59,980 nt of DNA, taken from NCBI GenBank assembly GCA_944391495.1, contig CALXTU010000001.1, positions 1 to 59,980 on the forward strand, given 5' to 3'. Position 1 is the stretch's first letter; every line of letters begins with the position of its first letter. The translations under genes were made by a program, and so were the position numbers. The DNA comes from an uncultured Alphaproteobacteria bacterium. GTDB lineage: Bacteria; Pseudomonadota; Alphaproteobacteria; RF32; CAG-239. This document shows positions 46,001 through 53,282 of this stretch, piece by piece. The notes beneath the pieces are model-generated. The model searched no databases. It worked only from the letters and a program-made list of their open reading frames with translations, and was not told the origin of the DNA.

Positions 46001-48179
46001 CTTCCTGGCATTCTTGCGAGTTCCGGCCTTTTTCCTGACAAATGGCATCGGCGTCGGATTGAGCGGCATTAATAGCTTCCTGTGCCGCGGCATCCGCCGC
46101 AGCCTGTTTATCGGCATCTACGGTGTCATAAGCCTGATTAAAAGCTTCTTTTGCCGCTTTACAAGCCTCTGATTCCGGATCGGCATCACAGGCTGCCCGG
46201 GCTTTAGCTTTAGTATCTTCAAGATTAGCCTGATTATAGGCCTCGGTCGCCTGTTTACAGGCATCGGATTCCGGATCGACACAGGCCGCATCCATCTTGG
46301 CTTTAGCATTGGCCGCATTAGCACTTAAGGTAGCCGCATCGGCAGCTGATGCCTCTGTTTGTGCCGCAGCTAACTCATCTTTACTAACATTTACGGCATC
46401 CTCAGCAAAAGCCACTTCATTATTTGCACTTTCAACTGCCGCTTCGGCTTCTTGAACCTTTTCCTGAGCGGCCGCGACTTCCTGCTGAGCGGCTTTACAG
46501 GCATCAGATTGCGGATCGGAACAGGCCGCCGTCATCTGGGCAACCGCCTCTTCATACTCTTTTTGCGCCGCCTCCTGATCCTTTTCAGCTTTATTCAGGG
46601 CGTCTTGAGCATTTGCCAAATTAGTCTCGGCTGCATCTACATTATCTTGCGCGTTATTAACCGCATTGTTTTTATCGGCTTGATTCTTTTGAGCCTGGGC
46701 GGCTGCACAGGCCGGATCGCTGGAATCACAATTAGCAATGGCATCACCCGCAGCTTCCGCCTGAAGTTTTAACTCATTACTTTTGGTTTGAGCTGCCTCG
46801 GCTTTTGCCTGAGCGCTTTCAGCGGCAGCGGCAGCCTGATCACTTGCCGCTTTAGCCGCATTATAGGTTTCGGCCGCCGCTTTACATTCTTTACTCTTGG
46901 GTTTGACGCAAGCGGCATCGTAAGCGGCCTCGGCAGCTTCTAATTCCTTGGCCGCAGCATCAGCGGCTTCCTGAGCATCTTCCGCATCTGATTGTGCTTT
47001 CAATGCTGCAGATTCGGCAGAGGCCGCAAGAGCAGACGCATCGGCATAATCACTGGCAGCCGTTGTCGGATCTTCAGCATATTTTTGGTCTCTTTCTGTG
47101 TCTTTCTGAAATTGTTCGTCTGCAGCCCTGATTGCTGCGTCTTCAGCAGCGGCCGCCTCAGCTTCGGCTGCGGCTGCCTCCGCAGCCTCTTTGGCTGCCT
47201 GATCGGCCTGATAGGTCTCGTTAGCCTGAGCATCAGCTAAATCCTGACGGGCTTTTTCACATTTGTTCGGATTATATTTAGAGCTGCCTTTCGTACAATA
47301 ATCGTCAACATCTGCCTGCGCTTTGTCAACTTTTTCCTGCGCTTTTTCACTGGCTTTGGCAGCTTTTTCGTCAGCCTTATCCTGCTCTTTCTGAGCTTTT
47401 TCCTGATCTTTCAGATATTTTTCCGCTTCTTTTTCCGCTTGTTGCTGTGCCGCTTGCATTTCGCTTGCCGCAGCGTTCGCTTCCTGACTTTTGTTCTGAT
47501 AGTTTTGATTAGCCTCGTTGACCGCTGCAATCGCATCCAAACAGGCCTGCGATGTCGGATCCTGACAAGCTTCATTAGCCTTTTGCTGAGCCGCCTCCGC
47601 CTCTTCACGAGCTGCGTTTGCCGCATTTACGGCATCTCTGTGCGCCTGTTCGGCAGCATCACGATTTGCAGATGCCGCGTCGTAATCTGATGAGTCAAGG
47701 CTGTTTTGTGCTTCTGTTGCCCGATCCTGAGCTCGATCGGCCGCCCGGTCGGCAGAGGTATCCTTACCTTCGCCCGTTACTTCGGAGGTCAATTTGTCAT
47801 TGGCTGCTTCGGCGGCTGCCGCACATGCCGTTTGCATATCGGCCTGTGCCTGGGTTACGGCCGCGGATAATTCCGCACTTTGGGCGTTATAATTATTTTG
47901 TGCGGCGGTTTGAGATGCCAGAGCCAGTTGATATTCGGAACAATACTGCAGTTCAACCGTACAGTTTTTTTGCGCCGCAGAAACTTTTGAGGCAGCATCG
48001 GTAACTGCTTTTTGCAGCTTTTTCAACTCGTTTTTCTGATTGTTCTGAGCTTTGCGTAAAGCTGACCGCGCATCGCTACAGGCATCGGCCCAGGCCGGAT
48101 TTGCCTGCCAGACGCTTGAGAAAGCCAAAATCAATCCTGAAACCAGAATCACCCTGCTTAATTTAGATAATTTTAACAT
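43050..48179 (-). CDS. Giant secreted coiled-coil protein with an embedded VirB2-like two-span domain
   Basis: 1709 residues with a signal peptide (NPAWADA, ~31). Residues ~32-770 and ~900-1709 are Ala/Glu/Gln/Lys-rich helix, punctuated by at least eight Cys-bracketed motifs such as DAACVDPESDACKQATEAYNQA. In the middle (about 815-867) lie two hydrophobic spans around LSWKW (YIFAGFGLIAFAWMAIF ... NIAMGLFLVANMGRLIEYF), matching the two VirB2-like proteins encoded just upstream. The start has an excellent GGGAGGA site. VirB2 normally is a ~100-residue pilin; here the same hairpin seems to anchor or polymerise a long fibrous protein. No described family known to me. Confidence 0.75.
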   Translation of the reverse strand: MLKLSKLSRVILVSGLILAFSSVWQANPAWADACSDARSALRKAQNNQKNELKKLQKAVTDAASKVSAAQKNCTVELQYCSEYQLALASQTAAQNNYNAQSAELSAAVTQAQADMQTACAAAAEAANDKLTSEVTGEGKDTSADRAADRAQDRATEAQNSLDSSDYDAASANRDAAEQAHRDAVNAANAAREEAEAAQQKANEACQDPTSQACLDAIAAVNEANQNYQNKSQEANAAASEMQAAQQQAEKEAEKYLKDQEKAQKEQDKADEKAAKASEKAQEKVDKAQADVDDYCTKGSSKYNPNKCEKARQDLADAQANETYQADQAAKEAAEAAAAEAEAAAAEDAAIRAADEQFQKDTERDQKYAEDPTTAASDYADASALAASAESAALKAQSDAEDAQEAADAAAKELEAAEAAYDAACVKPKSKECKAAAETYNAAKAASDQAAAAAESAQAKAEAAQTKSNELKLQAEAAGDAIANCDSSDPACAAAQAQKNQADKNNAVNNAQDNVDAAETNLANAQDALNKAEKDQEAAQKEYEEAVAQMTAACSDPQSDACKAAQQEVAAAQEKVQEAEAAVESANNEVAFAEDAVNVSKDELAAAQTEASAADAATLSANAANAKAKMDAACVDPESDACKQATEAYNQANLEDTKAKARAACDADPESEACKAAKEAFNQAYDTVDADKQAAADAAAQEAINAAQSDADAICQEKGRNSQECQEAMDKVMNLTCNGDTACETEFKYGAGVAAAARRLKTTEPGGMGVVDISQSRTIGDSGPYSLGGYRSQYFNYDGGGDVLEKVTRRAALVVVSLKPIVYIFAGFGLIAFAWMAIFNKLSWKWFANIAMGLFLVANMGRLIEYFVGQEDQYYIGVWDSNTSGTGGPADSRLANAFADTYYVYGDTDYNDVGVRAFKDKEAEVAAQGDVTAETTTEEEARKFCQKDAEASGWSNFTSCIKDIVSTAKKVANTAKTVASTAQDVYARYENVKDNVANIKQAVQAMEGASLTNIIANAGTILNNVNSAVSTTTGTVGALTGAASNISNNIQDMGKSVEQQQELQDRRNLGEATNAVDAALKGQSWDEENKEVVKEDQQVVDPDTGEVLTGSDGKPLTEEVIKTDDNFLTGLQDTANDIGNKSSELNNLAQDGIMQAGTVTNVVEDFSIGGSQSINDRRQEKKEEAHQQQVAENLIGKQEANAQYRQEAQAENERRNMEKQLNYEAEKSVQTLENEATLADQQYQQAQDEVNTLYTQMNAMEQEIGELESDVAKKKQTAADACANDPSGSVCSTAKMAADAAESALDNKNKQLDQARNDYNNAKEKAEDAYQNSLKTNQSQAQRDYDNAQKQAEDAQKQINDINSQIDDAASAADNAKNEYNDAVADAQAAKKAYEQAVAEGKSAEEIENLKQAYQDKLTVMSDKKKDSDEKNKEYQDLSQQQKQAEDAYNNAYSQANDAADRLASYTNEDVNKTGDSRLNSSEDIDNQMLINQYLSETSPDAVAQSAKNNYIEQKNKTDAAKNSLTEKQGVAEQTHSAYEEAAARCQQSGDTADCRLADRLKNNYELAANEVNAAQQEYDSLKSSLGGYEQNYLQTSLDASKNTLQTSEAVMKQAAADMNQYEVSVSRQRTVVDQAAAAYTQARNNLTPGDQAALLRASQLYDEYKEAKALYDEYQAKLRQASNNYAKAQSDYQTAESEIARLGKELKGS

Positions 48180-48237
48180 GGCTTCCTCCCTTTATAATAC
48201 TTCTTTAGTTCTTATGCTTCCGGCAAAAAAACTTTGC

Positions 48238-48912
48238 TTATTCACCGGCCGCGGCGGTTTCTGCTGCGGCAGCCGGCTCTTTGCGAACGTCCATACTGTC
48301 TTCCCATTCTATCCAGGTGTTATAACTGCCGCTTTCGGTATAGTTCTCATTATATTCGGCCGTTGTCATCGGTGTCGGATTTTTCAGGGTATTGGTGATC
48401 AGCGACGAGCCGTAAACCTCGCACCCGGTTATCATCACAATCAACTCACCGGCCGTGGCAATAACCACCAGCGAAATAACAATCGCGCCGAGCCACTTCC
48501 AGTTTAAGTTGCCGAAAAAGCCGCCGACCGCAACGGCAATAATGCCGAAACCGGCGACAACATAAATCAAATCACGCAGACGCTTGAATATTGTGGTTCC
48601 GGTTTCCAGAAGACTGCTGAAAATACCATAATCGGCCGTGCAGAAATTTGCAGACTGACTACTGCCGCCGGCATTAGTCGTTTCAACGGCGTCTTTGGCC
48701 TGACTATCAGAGCCAGAAGAAGAGGAATTTTTTTTACAAGAACATGATTGATCTATGTTACACACACAGGAATACCCTTTCGGGCATGCTGGGTCACAGT
48801 CAACCACTCCCTCTGCAGAAAACGCAACCCTAACACCAAAACCGTTTTCGCTCCAGACACAGACAAACAAGGCTATCAGAAGCACTCTTGCTATATTCTT
48901 CAAGTTTATCAT
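48238..48912 (-). CDS. VirB2-like two-span protein with Cys-rich N-terminal region
   Basis: 224 residues from the ATG at 48912 after GGGGAGGG; an earlier ATG at 48969 lacks a signal-like start. A hydrophobic signal is followed by a Cys-rich segment (CDPACPKGYSCVCNIDQSCSCKK, which resembles a small disulphide-rich module) and a Ser-rich linker. The VirB2/TrbC-like hairpin comes next (IYVVAGFGIIAVAVGGFFGNLNWKW..., second span to MITG), then an acidic C-terminal region. It sits between the short pilin-like gene and the 1709-residue giant, and the three share the WKW hairpin. It is probably a minor pilin or a variant subunit. Confidence 0.75.
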   Translation of the reverse strand: MINLKNIARVLLIALFVCVWSENGFGVRVAFSAEGVVDCDPACPKGYSCVCNIDQSCSCKKNSSSSGSDSQAKDAVETTNAGGSSQSANFCTADYGIFSSLLETGTTIFKRLRDLIYVVAGFGIIAVAVGGFFGNLNWKWLGAIVISLVVIATAGELIVMITGCEVYGSSLITNTLKNPTPMTTAEYNENYTESGSYNTWIEWEDSMDVRKEPAAAAETAAAGE

Positions 48913-49008
48913 GGCGCCCTCCCCGATGTTTGTCTGCTCTTTTGAATTTGTTTTTGCACCCGTCGTCAAGATGTAAAAATAAACTCAAACCCTTTTCTTT
49001 TGGCTGCA

Positions 49009-49032
49009 GCCCCGGGGCCGAAGCCCCGGAGC
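49009..49032 (-). promoter_or_regulatory. Strong UUCG-capped hairpin between two VirB2-like genes
   Basis: On the minus strand 10 bases (49032-49023) pair with 10 bases (49018-49009) around a TTCG tetraloop, an exceptionally stable RNA hairpin. No T-run follows it on this strand, so it does not look like a terminator for the genes here. Hairpins of this kind between cistrons often protect the upstream mRNA from 3' decay, which would raise the level of the pilin-like protein over its neighbours. On the plus strand it is followed by T-rich sequence and could terminate. Confidence 0.6.
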
Positions 49033-49056
49033 TTTTTGGCTTTTTTCCAAAAACGC

Positions 49057-49401
49057 TTAAGCAGCAGCGCTCTGGAACGTATCGTTAAAGCCGGACATAT
49101 TTTCGCCGGTTGCGTAGTTAACGATGGAGCCGGCCGCCGCCAGAATGGCCAAACCTACGGCCAGAGCAGCAAACCATTTCCAGTTGATTTTGCCGAAAAT
49201 CGCGGCAAACGCGATACCGACCAGACCAAAACCGCCGACGATAAAGATAATCGTCTTAACGGAGGTGAACACGTTCAATGCCTTGGTTTTACCAAGTTCC
49301 ATAACCGAGCTCTGAGCTGCGGCATCGCCGGTAAAGGCAAACAGGCCGAACAAGGCTACCAAGCACAGTGTCCAAATATTGTTTTTAAGAAATTGCATCA
49401 T
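49057..49401 (-). CDS. VirB2/TrbC-like major pilin candidate
   Basis: 114 residues: signal peptide (TGDAAAQ, ~30), a short mature N terminus and two hydrophobic spans (about 47-67 and 76-96) around FGKINWKWFAAL, ending YATGENMSGFNDTFQSAAA. Size, signal and two spans match VirB2/TrbC pilins; WKW at the turn is the local hallmark. AAGGAGAACG precedes a tandem ATGATG start. It is the first gene of the VirB2-like operon, followed by a strong hairpin, consistent with high expression of the main subunit. Confidence 0.8.
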   Translation of the reverse strand: MMQFLKNNIWTLCLVALFGLFAFTGDAAAQSSVMELGKTKALNVFTSVKTIIFIVGGFGLVGIAFAAIFGKINWKWFAALAVGLAILAAAGSIVNYATGENMSGFNDTFQSAAA

Positions 49402-49806
49402 CGTTCTCCTTTTAAATTTTGCAAAACTTAATGTACTCTTATAGAATACCGAATTTTGGCAAATTTTGCCAGCAAAAACGACGTTAGCAAAAATTAGTTA
49501 ACATATTGTTTATACTTGCAAAAAATTGCTGTAACAAAAAATTCACAGAGCTTAAAAAAGTCTAAACGGCTGTTTTGCCGCAATATGTCGCCTTTAAGAC
49601 GGTGTTATCCCGTTATATTAAGAAGCGGCACAGCGGAATATTTGAAAGATTCTTCGGGACTATCGTTCCTCAGAATGACTGTTCCCTATATTGTCATGTT
49701 GAGCGGGAGCGAAACATCTCAGAGATTCTTCGGGACTTGCGCCCCTCAGAATGACAGAAAAAAGAACGCTCAGAATGACAGAAGGCAGCAAAGAGCGAAA
49801 AAATGC
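49402..49806. other. Intergenic region: pilin promoter region and dispersed repeats
   Basis: No gene is supported in these 405 bases. Near the pilin gene is a perfect 15-base palindrome, TGGCAAATTTTGCCA (49457-49471), next to minus-strand -10-like boxes TATTCT (49448-49443) and TATAAG (49443-49438); it is a plausible operator. The part from about 49645 consists of the dispersed repeat listed separately. Confidence 0.5.
49645..49781 (-). repeat. Dispersed palindromic repeats (TCATTCTGAG/GAAGAATCT type)
   Basis: Several copies of a unit containing AGATTCTTCGGGAC, CTCAGAATGAC and GTCATGTTGAGC...GCGAAACATCTC are joined head to tail, ending with two short fragments (CTCAGAATGACAG). The same unit occurs in the opposite orientation at 56333-56500. 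Each unit has internal inverted repeats and no coding potential, as expected for small mobile palindromic elements found in many bacterial genomes. Confidence 0.8.
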
Positions 49807-50682
49807 CTATTTTATCCGCGCAATCAGCAACAGGGCGGCGCCAATCATACCGGCGTTGTTTTCAAAAGCAGCCTCTTTCAACTCAAACGGCTGGGTTAAA
49901 ATACGCCCGTTGACCTCCCGGCTGACTTTGTCGTATTCGACAAACTTGGCCATGGAACCGGACAAAACAATCACTTCCGGGTCAAAAACATTGGCAACCA
50001 TTATCAACCCCTTAATCAGATAATCCTGCCATTTGTCAAAGGCGGCACGAGCCTGATGATCGCCTTCTTTCAGGCCGCGAATAACGTCATAGCTGGTGGC
50101 TTCGGCTCCCATATATTCGCGGGCATTGGCATTAAGGCCGGTGCCGGAAGCAAAAGATTCAAAGCAGTCAAACATTCCGCAACCGCTGCAAACGCGCTTA
50201 TGCCCGGAATCAACCGGAAAATGCATTTCACCGGCGGCACCCGACTTGCCTTTAAGCAGATGTCCGTCAACAATAATGCCGGCGCCGACACCGGTTCCGA
50301 GTGTCAGAATAACGGCATTGCGGCAGCCTTTGGCGGCGCCGATTGAAAATTCCGCCCAGCCGGCCGAGTTGGCATCGTTTTCAACCAAAACGGGTTTGGT
50401 TGTCAAAGCCATAAAATCCGTCTGGTTATAGCCCTCGGGCAGGTTTCCGGGGACAGAGGTGATACGGGTTCCCGCATTGTTGACCGCACCGGCGGTTGAT
50501 ACGGCAACGCCGTCGATTTCGTCCTCCAGTCCTTTGACCGTGGTTTTTAGGAGTTCAACAATCCCGGCGGCCGACTTCGGGGTTGAAACCTTGATGACCT
50601 CGTTTAAAAAACAGCCGTTTTCATCAATAATCGAATAGGCGATCTTGGTGCCGCCGATATCAAACGCCAATACTTTTGTCAT
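49807..50682 (-). CDS. ROK-family sugar kinase
   Basis: 291 residues, typical ROK length. The phosphate-1 motif is FDIGGTKIAYSI (6-17). The substrate region ENDANSAGWAEF and the phosphate-2 loop LTLGTGVGAGII follow. The zinc motif region HKRVCSGCGMFDCFESFASG has His and three Cys. The enzyme phosphorylates a hexose, most likely glucose, N-acetylmannosamine or N-acetylglucosamine, with ATP; the exact sugar cannot be told. It is a single gene, divergent from luxS, with GGAGAGA before the ATG, and is unrelated to the secretion genes. Confidence 0.9.
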   Translation of the reverse strand: MTKVLAFDIGGTKIAYSIIDENGCFLNEVIKVSTPKSAAGIVELLKTTVKGLEDEIDGVAVSTAGAVNNAGTRITSVPGNLPEGYNQTDFMALTTKPVLVENDANSAGWAEFSIGAAKGCRNAVILTLGTGVGAGIIVDGHLLKGKSGAAGEMHFPVDSGHKRVCSGCGMFDCFESFASGTGLNANAREYMGAEATSYDVIRGLKEGDHQARAAFDKWQDYLIKGLIMVANVFDPEVIVLSGSMAKFVEYDKVSREVNGRILTQPFELKEAAFENNAGMIGAALLLIARIK

Positions 50683-50757
50683 AAAATCTCTCCTTAAAAT
50701 ACTTTATATTATATATATAAGCCAAATATTAAAATTTGGTATTTCTTAATTCGGATA

Positions 50758-50786
50758 TTGTACAAAAAAATATTCCCGTTTATACT
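50758..50786 (+). promoter_or_regulatory. Promoter of luxS-apt-mtnN
   Basis: TTGTAC (50758-50763), a 17-base spacer and TATACT (50781-50786), close to the sigma-70 consensus, ~36 bases before the luxS ATG. An inverted repeat, CCAAA...TTTGG, lies ~40 bases further upstream, between this promoter and the divergent kinase gene. Confidence 0.75.
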
Positions 50787-50821
50787 GTGCCGGTGCGATA
50801 AAAAATTTAAGGACAACTTTC

Positions 50822-51301
50822 ATGGAAAAAATAGCCAGTTTTACCGTTGATCATTTGCGGCTTTTGCGCGGCGTTTACGTTTCTCGGCACGATACTTTCG
50901 GCGGCGCCGGTATCACGTCTTTTGACCTCAGAATGACCCGTCCCAATGCCGAGCCGGTGATGAATACGGCGGAAATCCACACTATTGAGCATCTCGGTGC
51001 GACATTTTTGCGCAATCATCCGCAGTTTAAGGACAAAACCGTTTATTTCGGGCCGATGGGCTGCCGCACCGGTTTTTATATGCTGCTTTACGGCACCTAT
51101 ACCTCGGCGGAAATTTTGCCGCTGGTTATTGAGATGTTTGAATTTATCCGCGATTTTGAAGGGGCTGTGCCGGGCGCGGCGGCCAAGGACTGCGGCAACT
51201 ACCTGGATATGAACCTGCCGATGGCCAAATATCTGGCCGGACGCTATCTGGACGAAGTCCTCTATCACGCCGGAAAAGACAATCTTAATTATCCTGATTA
51301 A
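50822..51301 (+). CDS. luxS: S-ribosylhomocysteine lyase LuxS
   Basis: 159 residues, full length. The metal site His53-x-x-Glu-His57 (HTIEH), catalytic Cys81 in GPMGCRTGFY and metal-ligand Cys124 in KDCGNY are all present. The enzyme cleaves S-ribosylhomocysteine to homocysteine and DPD, the precursor of autoinducer-2. It follows AAGGA and a clear promoter, and leads an operon with apt and mtnN, the enzymes handling the adenine and the S-adenosylhomocysteine steps of the same cycle. Most alphaproteobacteria use SahH instead, so the gene may have come by transfer. Confidence 0.97.
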   Translation: MEKIASFTVDHLRLLRGVYVSRHDTFGGAGITSFDLRMTRPNAEPVMNTAEIHTIEHLGATFLRNHPQFKDKTVYFGPMGCRTGFYMLLYGTYTSAEILPLVIEMFEFIRDFEGAVPGAAAKDCGNYLDMNLPMAKYLAGRYLDEVLYHAGKDNLNYPD

Positions 51302-51320
51302 AAAGGGGGAGCCGAAATTT

Positions 51321-51842
51321 ATGTATGAAGAGATAAAGCAAGCCATCCGGGACGTGCCGGATTTTCCCAAACCGGGAATTTTGTTCAAAGACATTACCAC
51401 CGCGCTTAAGGATAAGCGTTGTTTCCGGCTGATTGTCGACGCATTTTACGATATTTTGAAAAATGAGCAGATTGATAAAATAGCCGCCATCGAATCGCGC
51501 GGCTACCTCATCGGGGCGCCGCTGGCCTATAAACTCGGCTGCGGACTTGTTTTGCTGCGCAAACCCGGAAAGCTGCCGGCGGCGACGATTAAAGAATACT
51601 ATAATCTGGAATACGGCTCGGCCGCTTTGGAGGTACATCAGGACGCGGTTAAGCCGGGAGAAAAAGTTCTGATTATTGACGACCTGCTGGCAACCGGCGG
51701 AACTGCCGAGGCGGCCTGCAAGTTGGTTAAACGTCTGGGCGGCACCATTACGGCAACGGCTTTTCTGATTGAACTGGCGGAGCTTAACGGTGCCGAAAAA
51801 CTGCGTCCGTACGCTAAAACGATTTCCCTGCTTAAATATTAA
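51321..51842 (+). CDS. apt: Adenine phosphoribosyltransferase
   Basis: 173 residues, standard length. It begins with the Apt-typical IRDVPDFPKPGILFKDITT and carries the PRPP-binding loop VLIIDDLLATGGTA (116-129), and ESRG plus LRKPGKLP as in known Apt proteins. It salvages adenine with PRPP to AMP. Located 19 bases after luxS and 8 before mtnN, it recovers the adenine that MtnN releases from S-adenosylhomocysteine and methylthioadenosine. Confidence 0.95.
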   Translation: MYEEIKQAIRDVPDFPKPGILFKDITTALKDKRCFRLIVDAFYDILKNEQIDKIAAIESRGYLIGAPLAYKLGCGLVLLRKPGKLPAATIKEYYNLEYGSAALEVHQDAVKPGEKVLIIDDLLATGGTAEAACKLVKRLGGTITATAFLIELAELNGAEKLRPYAKTISLLKY

Positions 51843-51850
51843 GGAACAAG

Positions 51851-52531
51851 ATGATGAAAACCGGCCTGATTGTTGCCATGCAAAAAGAATTTGAATTATT
51901 TGCCGCCCTTTTGCAACAGCCGCGGACCAAAAAACTACGGCATCTGGAGTTTGTCGAGGGAAGCTTGAACGGCCGGCAGATTGTTCTGATGCAGGCGGGA
52001 ATCGGCAAAGTCAATGCTGCCGCGGCAACGGTCGAAATGATTAACACCTTTGCGCCGGACAATATCATCAACAGCGGTGTGGCCGGCGGGCTGGATACAA
52101 AGCTCAGCGTGATGGACGTTGTGGCCGGAGAGATGACTGCTTATCATGACGTCTGGTGCGGCGAAGGCAACGAATACGGCCAGGTTCAGGGACTGCCGCC
52201 CCGTTTTGCCGGAGATGAACAACTTTTGCGGAAAATGGCCGATGTTTCTTCCGATGTTGCCATTCACCGGGGATTGATTGTCAGCGGCGACCGCTTTATC
52301 AGCGGCAAAAACGAGCTTGATGCCATTAAAAGCAAGTTTCCCGAAGCGTTGGCGGTTGATATGGAATCGGCGGCCATTGCCCAGATATGCCATCTTTATC
52401 AAACACCGTTTCTGGCACTGCGCATTATCAGCGATACACCGGGAATCGATAAACATTATGACCAGTATCAGAACTTTTGGCAGCAAGCACCGGAAAAATC
52501 ACTGGAAATCATCAACCGGCTGCTGGCTTAG
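51851..52531 (+). CDS. mtnN: 5'-methylthioadenosine/S-adenosylhomocysteine nucleosidase
   Basis: 226 residues, full length. Family motifs are present: GLIVAMQKEFE at the start, INSGVAGGLD, VSGDRFISGK, VDMESAAIAQIC with the catalytic-region Glu, and RIISDTPG with the general-acid Asp. It hydrolyses S-adenosylhomocysteine to adenine and S-ribosylhomocysteine, the substrate of LuxS. Tandem ATGATG starts after AAGGAACAAG. The stop overlaps the stop of aroK on the other strand. Confidence 0.95.
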   Translation: MMKTGLIVAMQKEFELFAALLQQPRTKKLRHLEFVEGSLNGRQIVLMQAGIGKVNAAAATVEMINTFAPDNIINSGVAGGLDTKLSVMDVVAGEMTAYHDVWCGEGNEYGQVQGLPPRFAGDEQLLRKMADVSSDVAIHRGLIVSGDRFISGKNELDAIKSKFPEALAVDMESAAIAQICHLYQTPFLALRIISDTPGIDKHYDQYQNFWQQAPEKSLEIINRLLA

Positions 52532-53070
52532 GCTTTGGCGGCAAAAAAATCTTCCAGAGCTTTAAGAACTCGGGCAACGGTTTCCGACACCTGTTCTTCG
52601 CGGGTTTCGACCACAATATCAGCCTCGGAATAGTAAGGATATTCCTCTTTAATATAATTTTCGATTTTATCGCGCAGACCGGTGTCGTCGCCTTTTAAAA
52701 ACGGGCGGTGGCGGCGTCCGGCAGTGCGGCTGCAGATGATGTCGACATCGGCCTTGAGCCATACGGTAACCGCTTTTTGTCTGGCGAGAAGACGCGTCTG
52801 CTCACAGACAAACGACCCGCCGCCGGAGGCCAGAACGCAAGGCTCGGCCGAGAGCAGGCGTTTCATTACCCTTGCCTCACCGGCACGGTATTCTTCCGGG
52901 CCAAAACATTTGAGCACGTCTACCAGACTGAGCCCGGCGGCTTTTTCAATCTCGCGGTCGCCGTCAACAAACGGAAGTCCCAGCTTTTGCGCCAGACGTT
53001 TGCCGACGGACGTTTTACCGCTGCCCATCATACCGACCAGCAAAATGATTTTATCTGTTTGTATGTTCAT
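52528..53070 (-). CDS. aroK: Shikimate kinase
   Basis: 180 residues from the ATG at 53070; the longer frame to 53175 runs through the divergent promoter region. Walker A GMMGSGKTS (13-21), the shikimate-binding Asp in FVDGDREIE, Arg in EYRAGEARV, the GGG turn (SGGGSF) and the lid RRHRPFL are present. It phosphorylates shikimate in aromatic amino acid synthesis. aroK next to a divergent xerD is a familiar alphaproteobacterial arrangement. The tail overlaps mtnN by 4 bases. Confidence 0.93.
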   Translation of the reverse strand: MNIQTDKIILLVGMMGSGKTSVGKRLAQKLGLPFVDGDREIEKAAGLSLVDVLKCFGPEEYRAGEARVMKRLLSAEPCVLASGGGSFVCEQTRLLARQKAVTVWLKADVDIICSRTAGRRHRPFLKGDDTGLRDKIENYIKEEYPYYSEADIVVETREEQVSETVARVLKALEDFFAAKA

Positions 53071-53156
53071 TTTTAATTTATCTTTCAAATTAATTGTGCT
53101 AACTATATAAATAACATATGTTTTTAGCAACCCCTTTTTTAAGAGGATATTGGGAA

Positions 53157-53282
53157 ATGCGCCGCGAAAAATCAAAACTTGCTTATTATATCATTGCTCT
53201 GGCTCTGGTATTGGCCGTCGGATTTGTTGTTTTGCACGAGATTCCGCTGCAGCCGGAGCATGTTGAAGAAGTCATCCAGTAA
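53157..53282 (+). CDS. 41-residue single-span membrane protein upstream of xerD
   Basis: ATG at 53157 (AGAGGATATTGGGAA before it) to TAA at 53280-53282, directly abutting the xerD ATG at 53283. The product has a basic start (MRREKSKLAYY), one hydrophobic span (~12-27) and an acidic C-terminal tail (EHVEEVIQ). Coding is supported by the ribosome site, the membrane pattern and exact abutment. A small membrane protein of unknown function at this spot may be a conserved feature of the aroK-xerD region. Confidence 0.65.
   Translation: MRREKSKLAYYIIALALVLAVGFVVLHEIPLQPEHVEEVIQ

Noticed and set aside
49009..49050. Terminator after the pilin-like gene
   Set aside because: The strong hairpin lacks a T-run on the coding strand, so I describe it as an mRNA hairpin rather than a terminator.
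49402..49806. tRNA or small structured RNA in the gap
   Set aside because: No cloverleaf or other known RNA pattern was seen; the structure present is explained by the dispersed palindromic repeats.
50807..51400. Minus-strand 197-residue open frame opposite luxS
   Set aside because: luxS on the plus strand has all catalytic residues, a promoter and a ribosome site; the opposite frame has no recognisable features.
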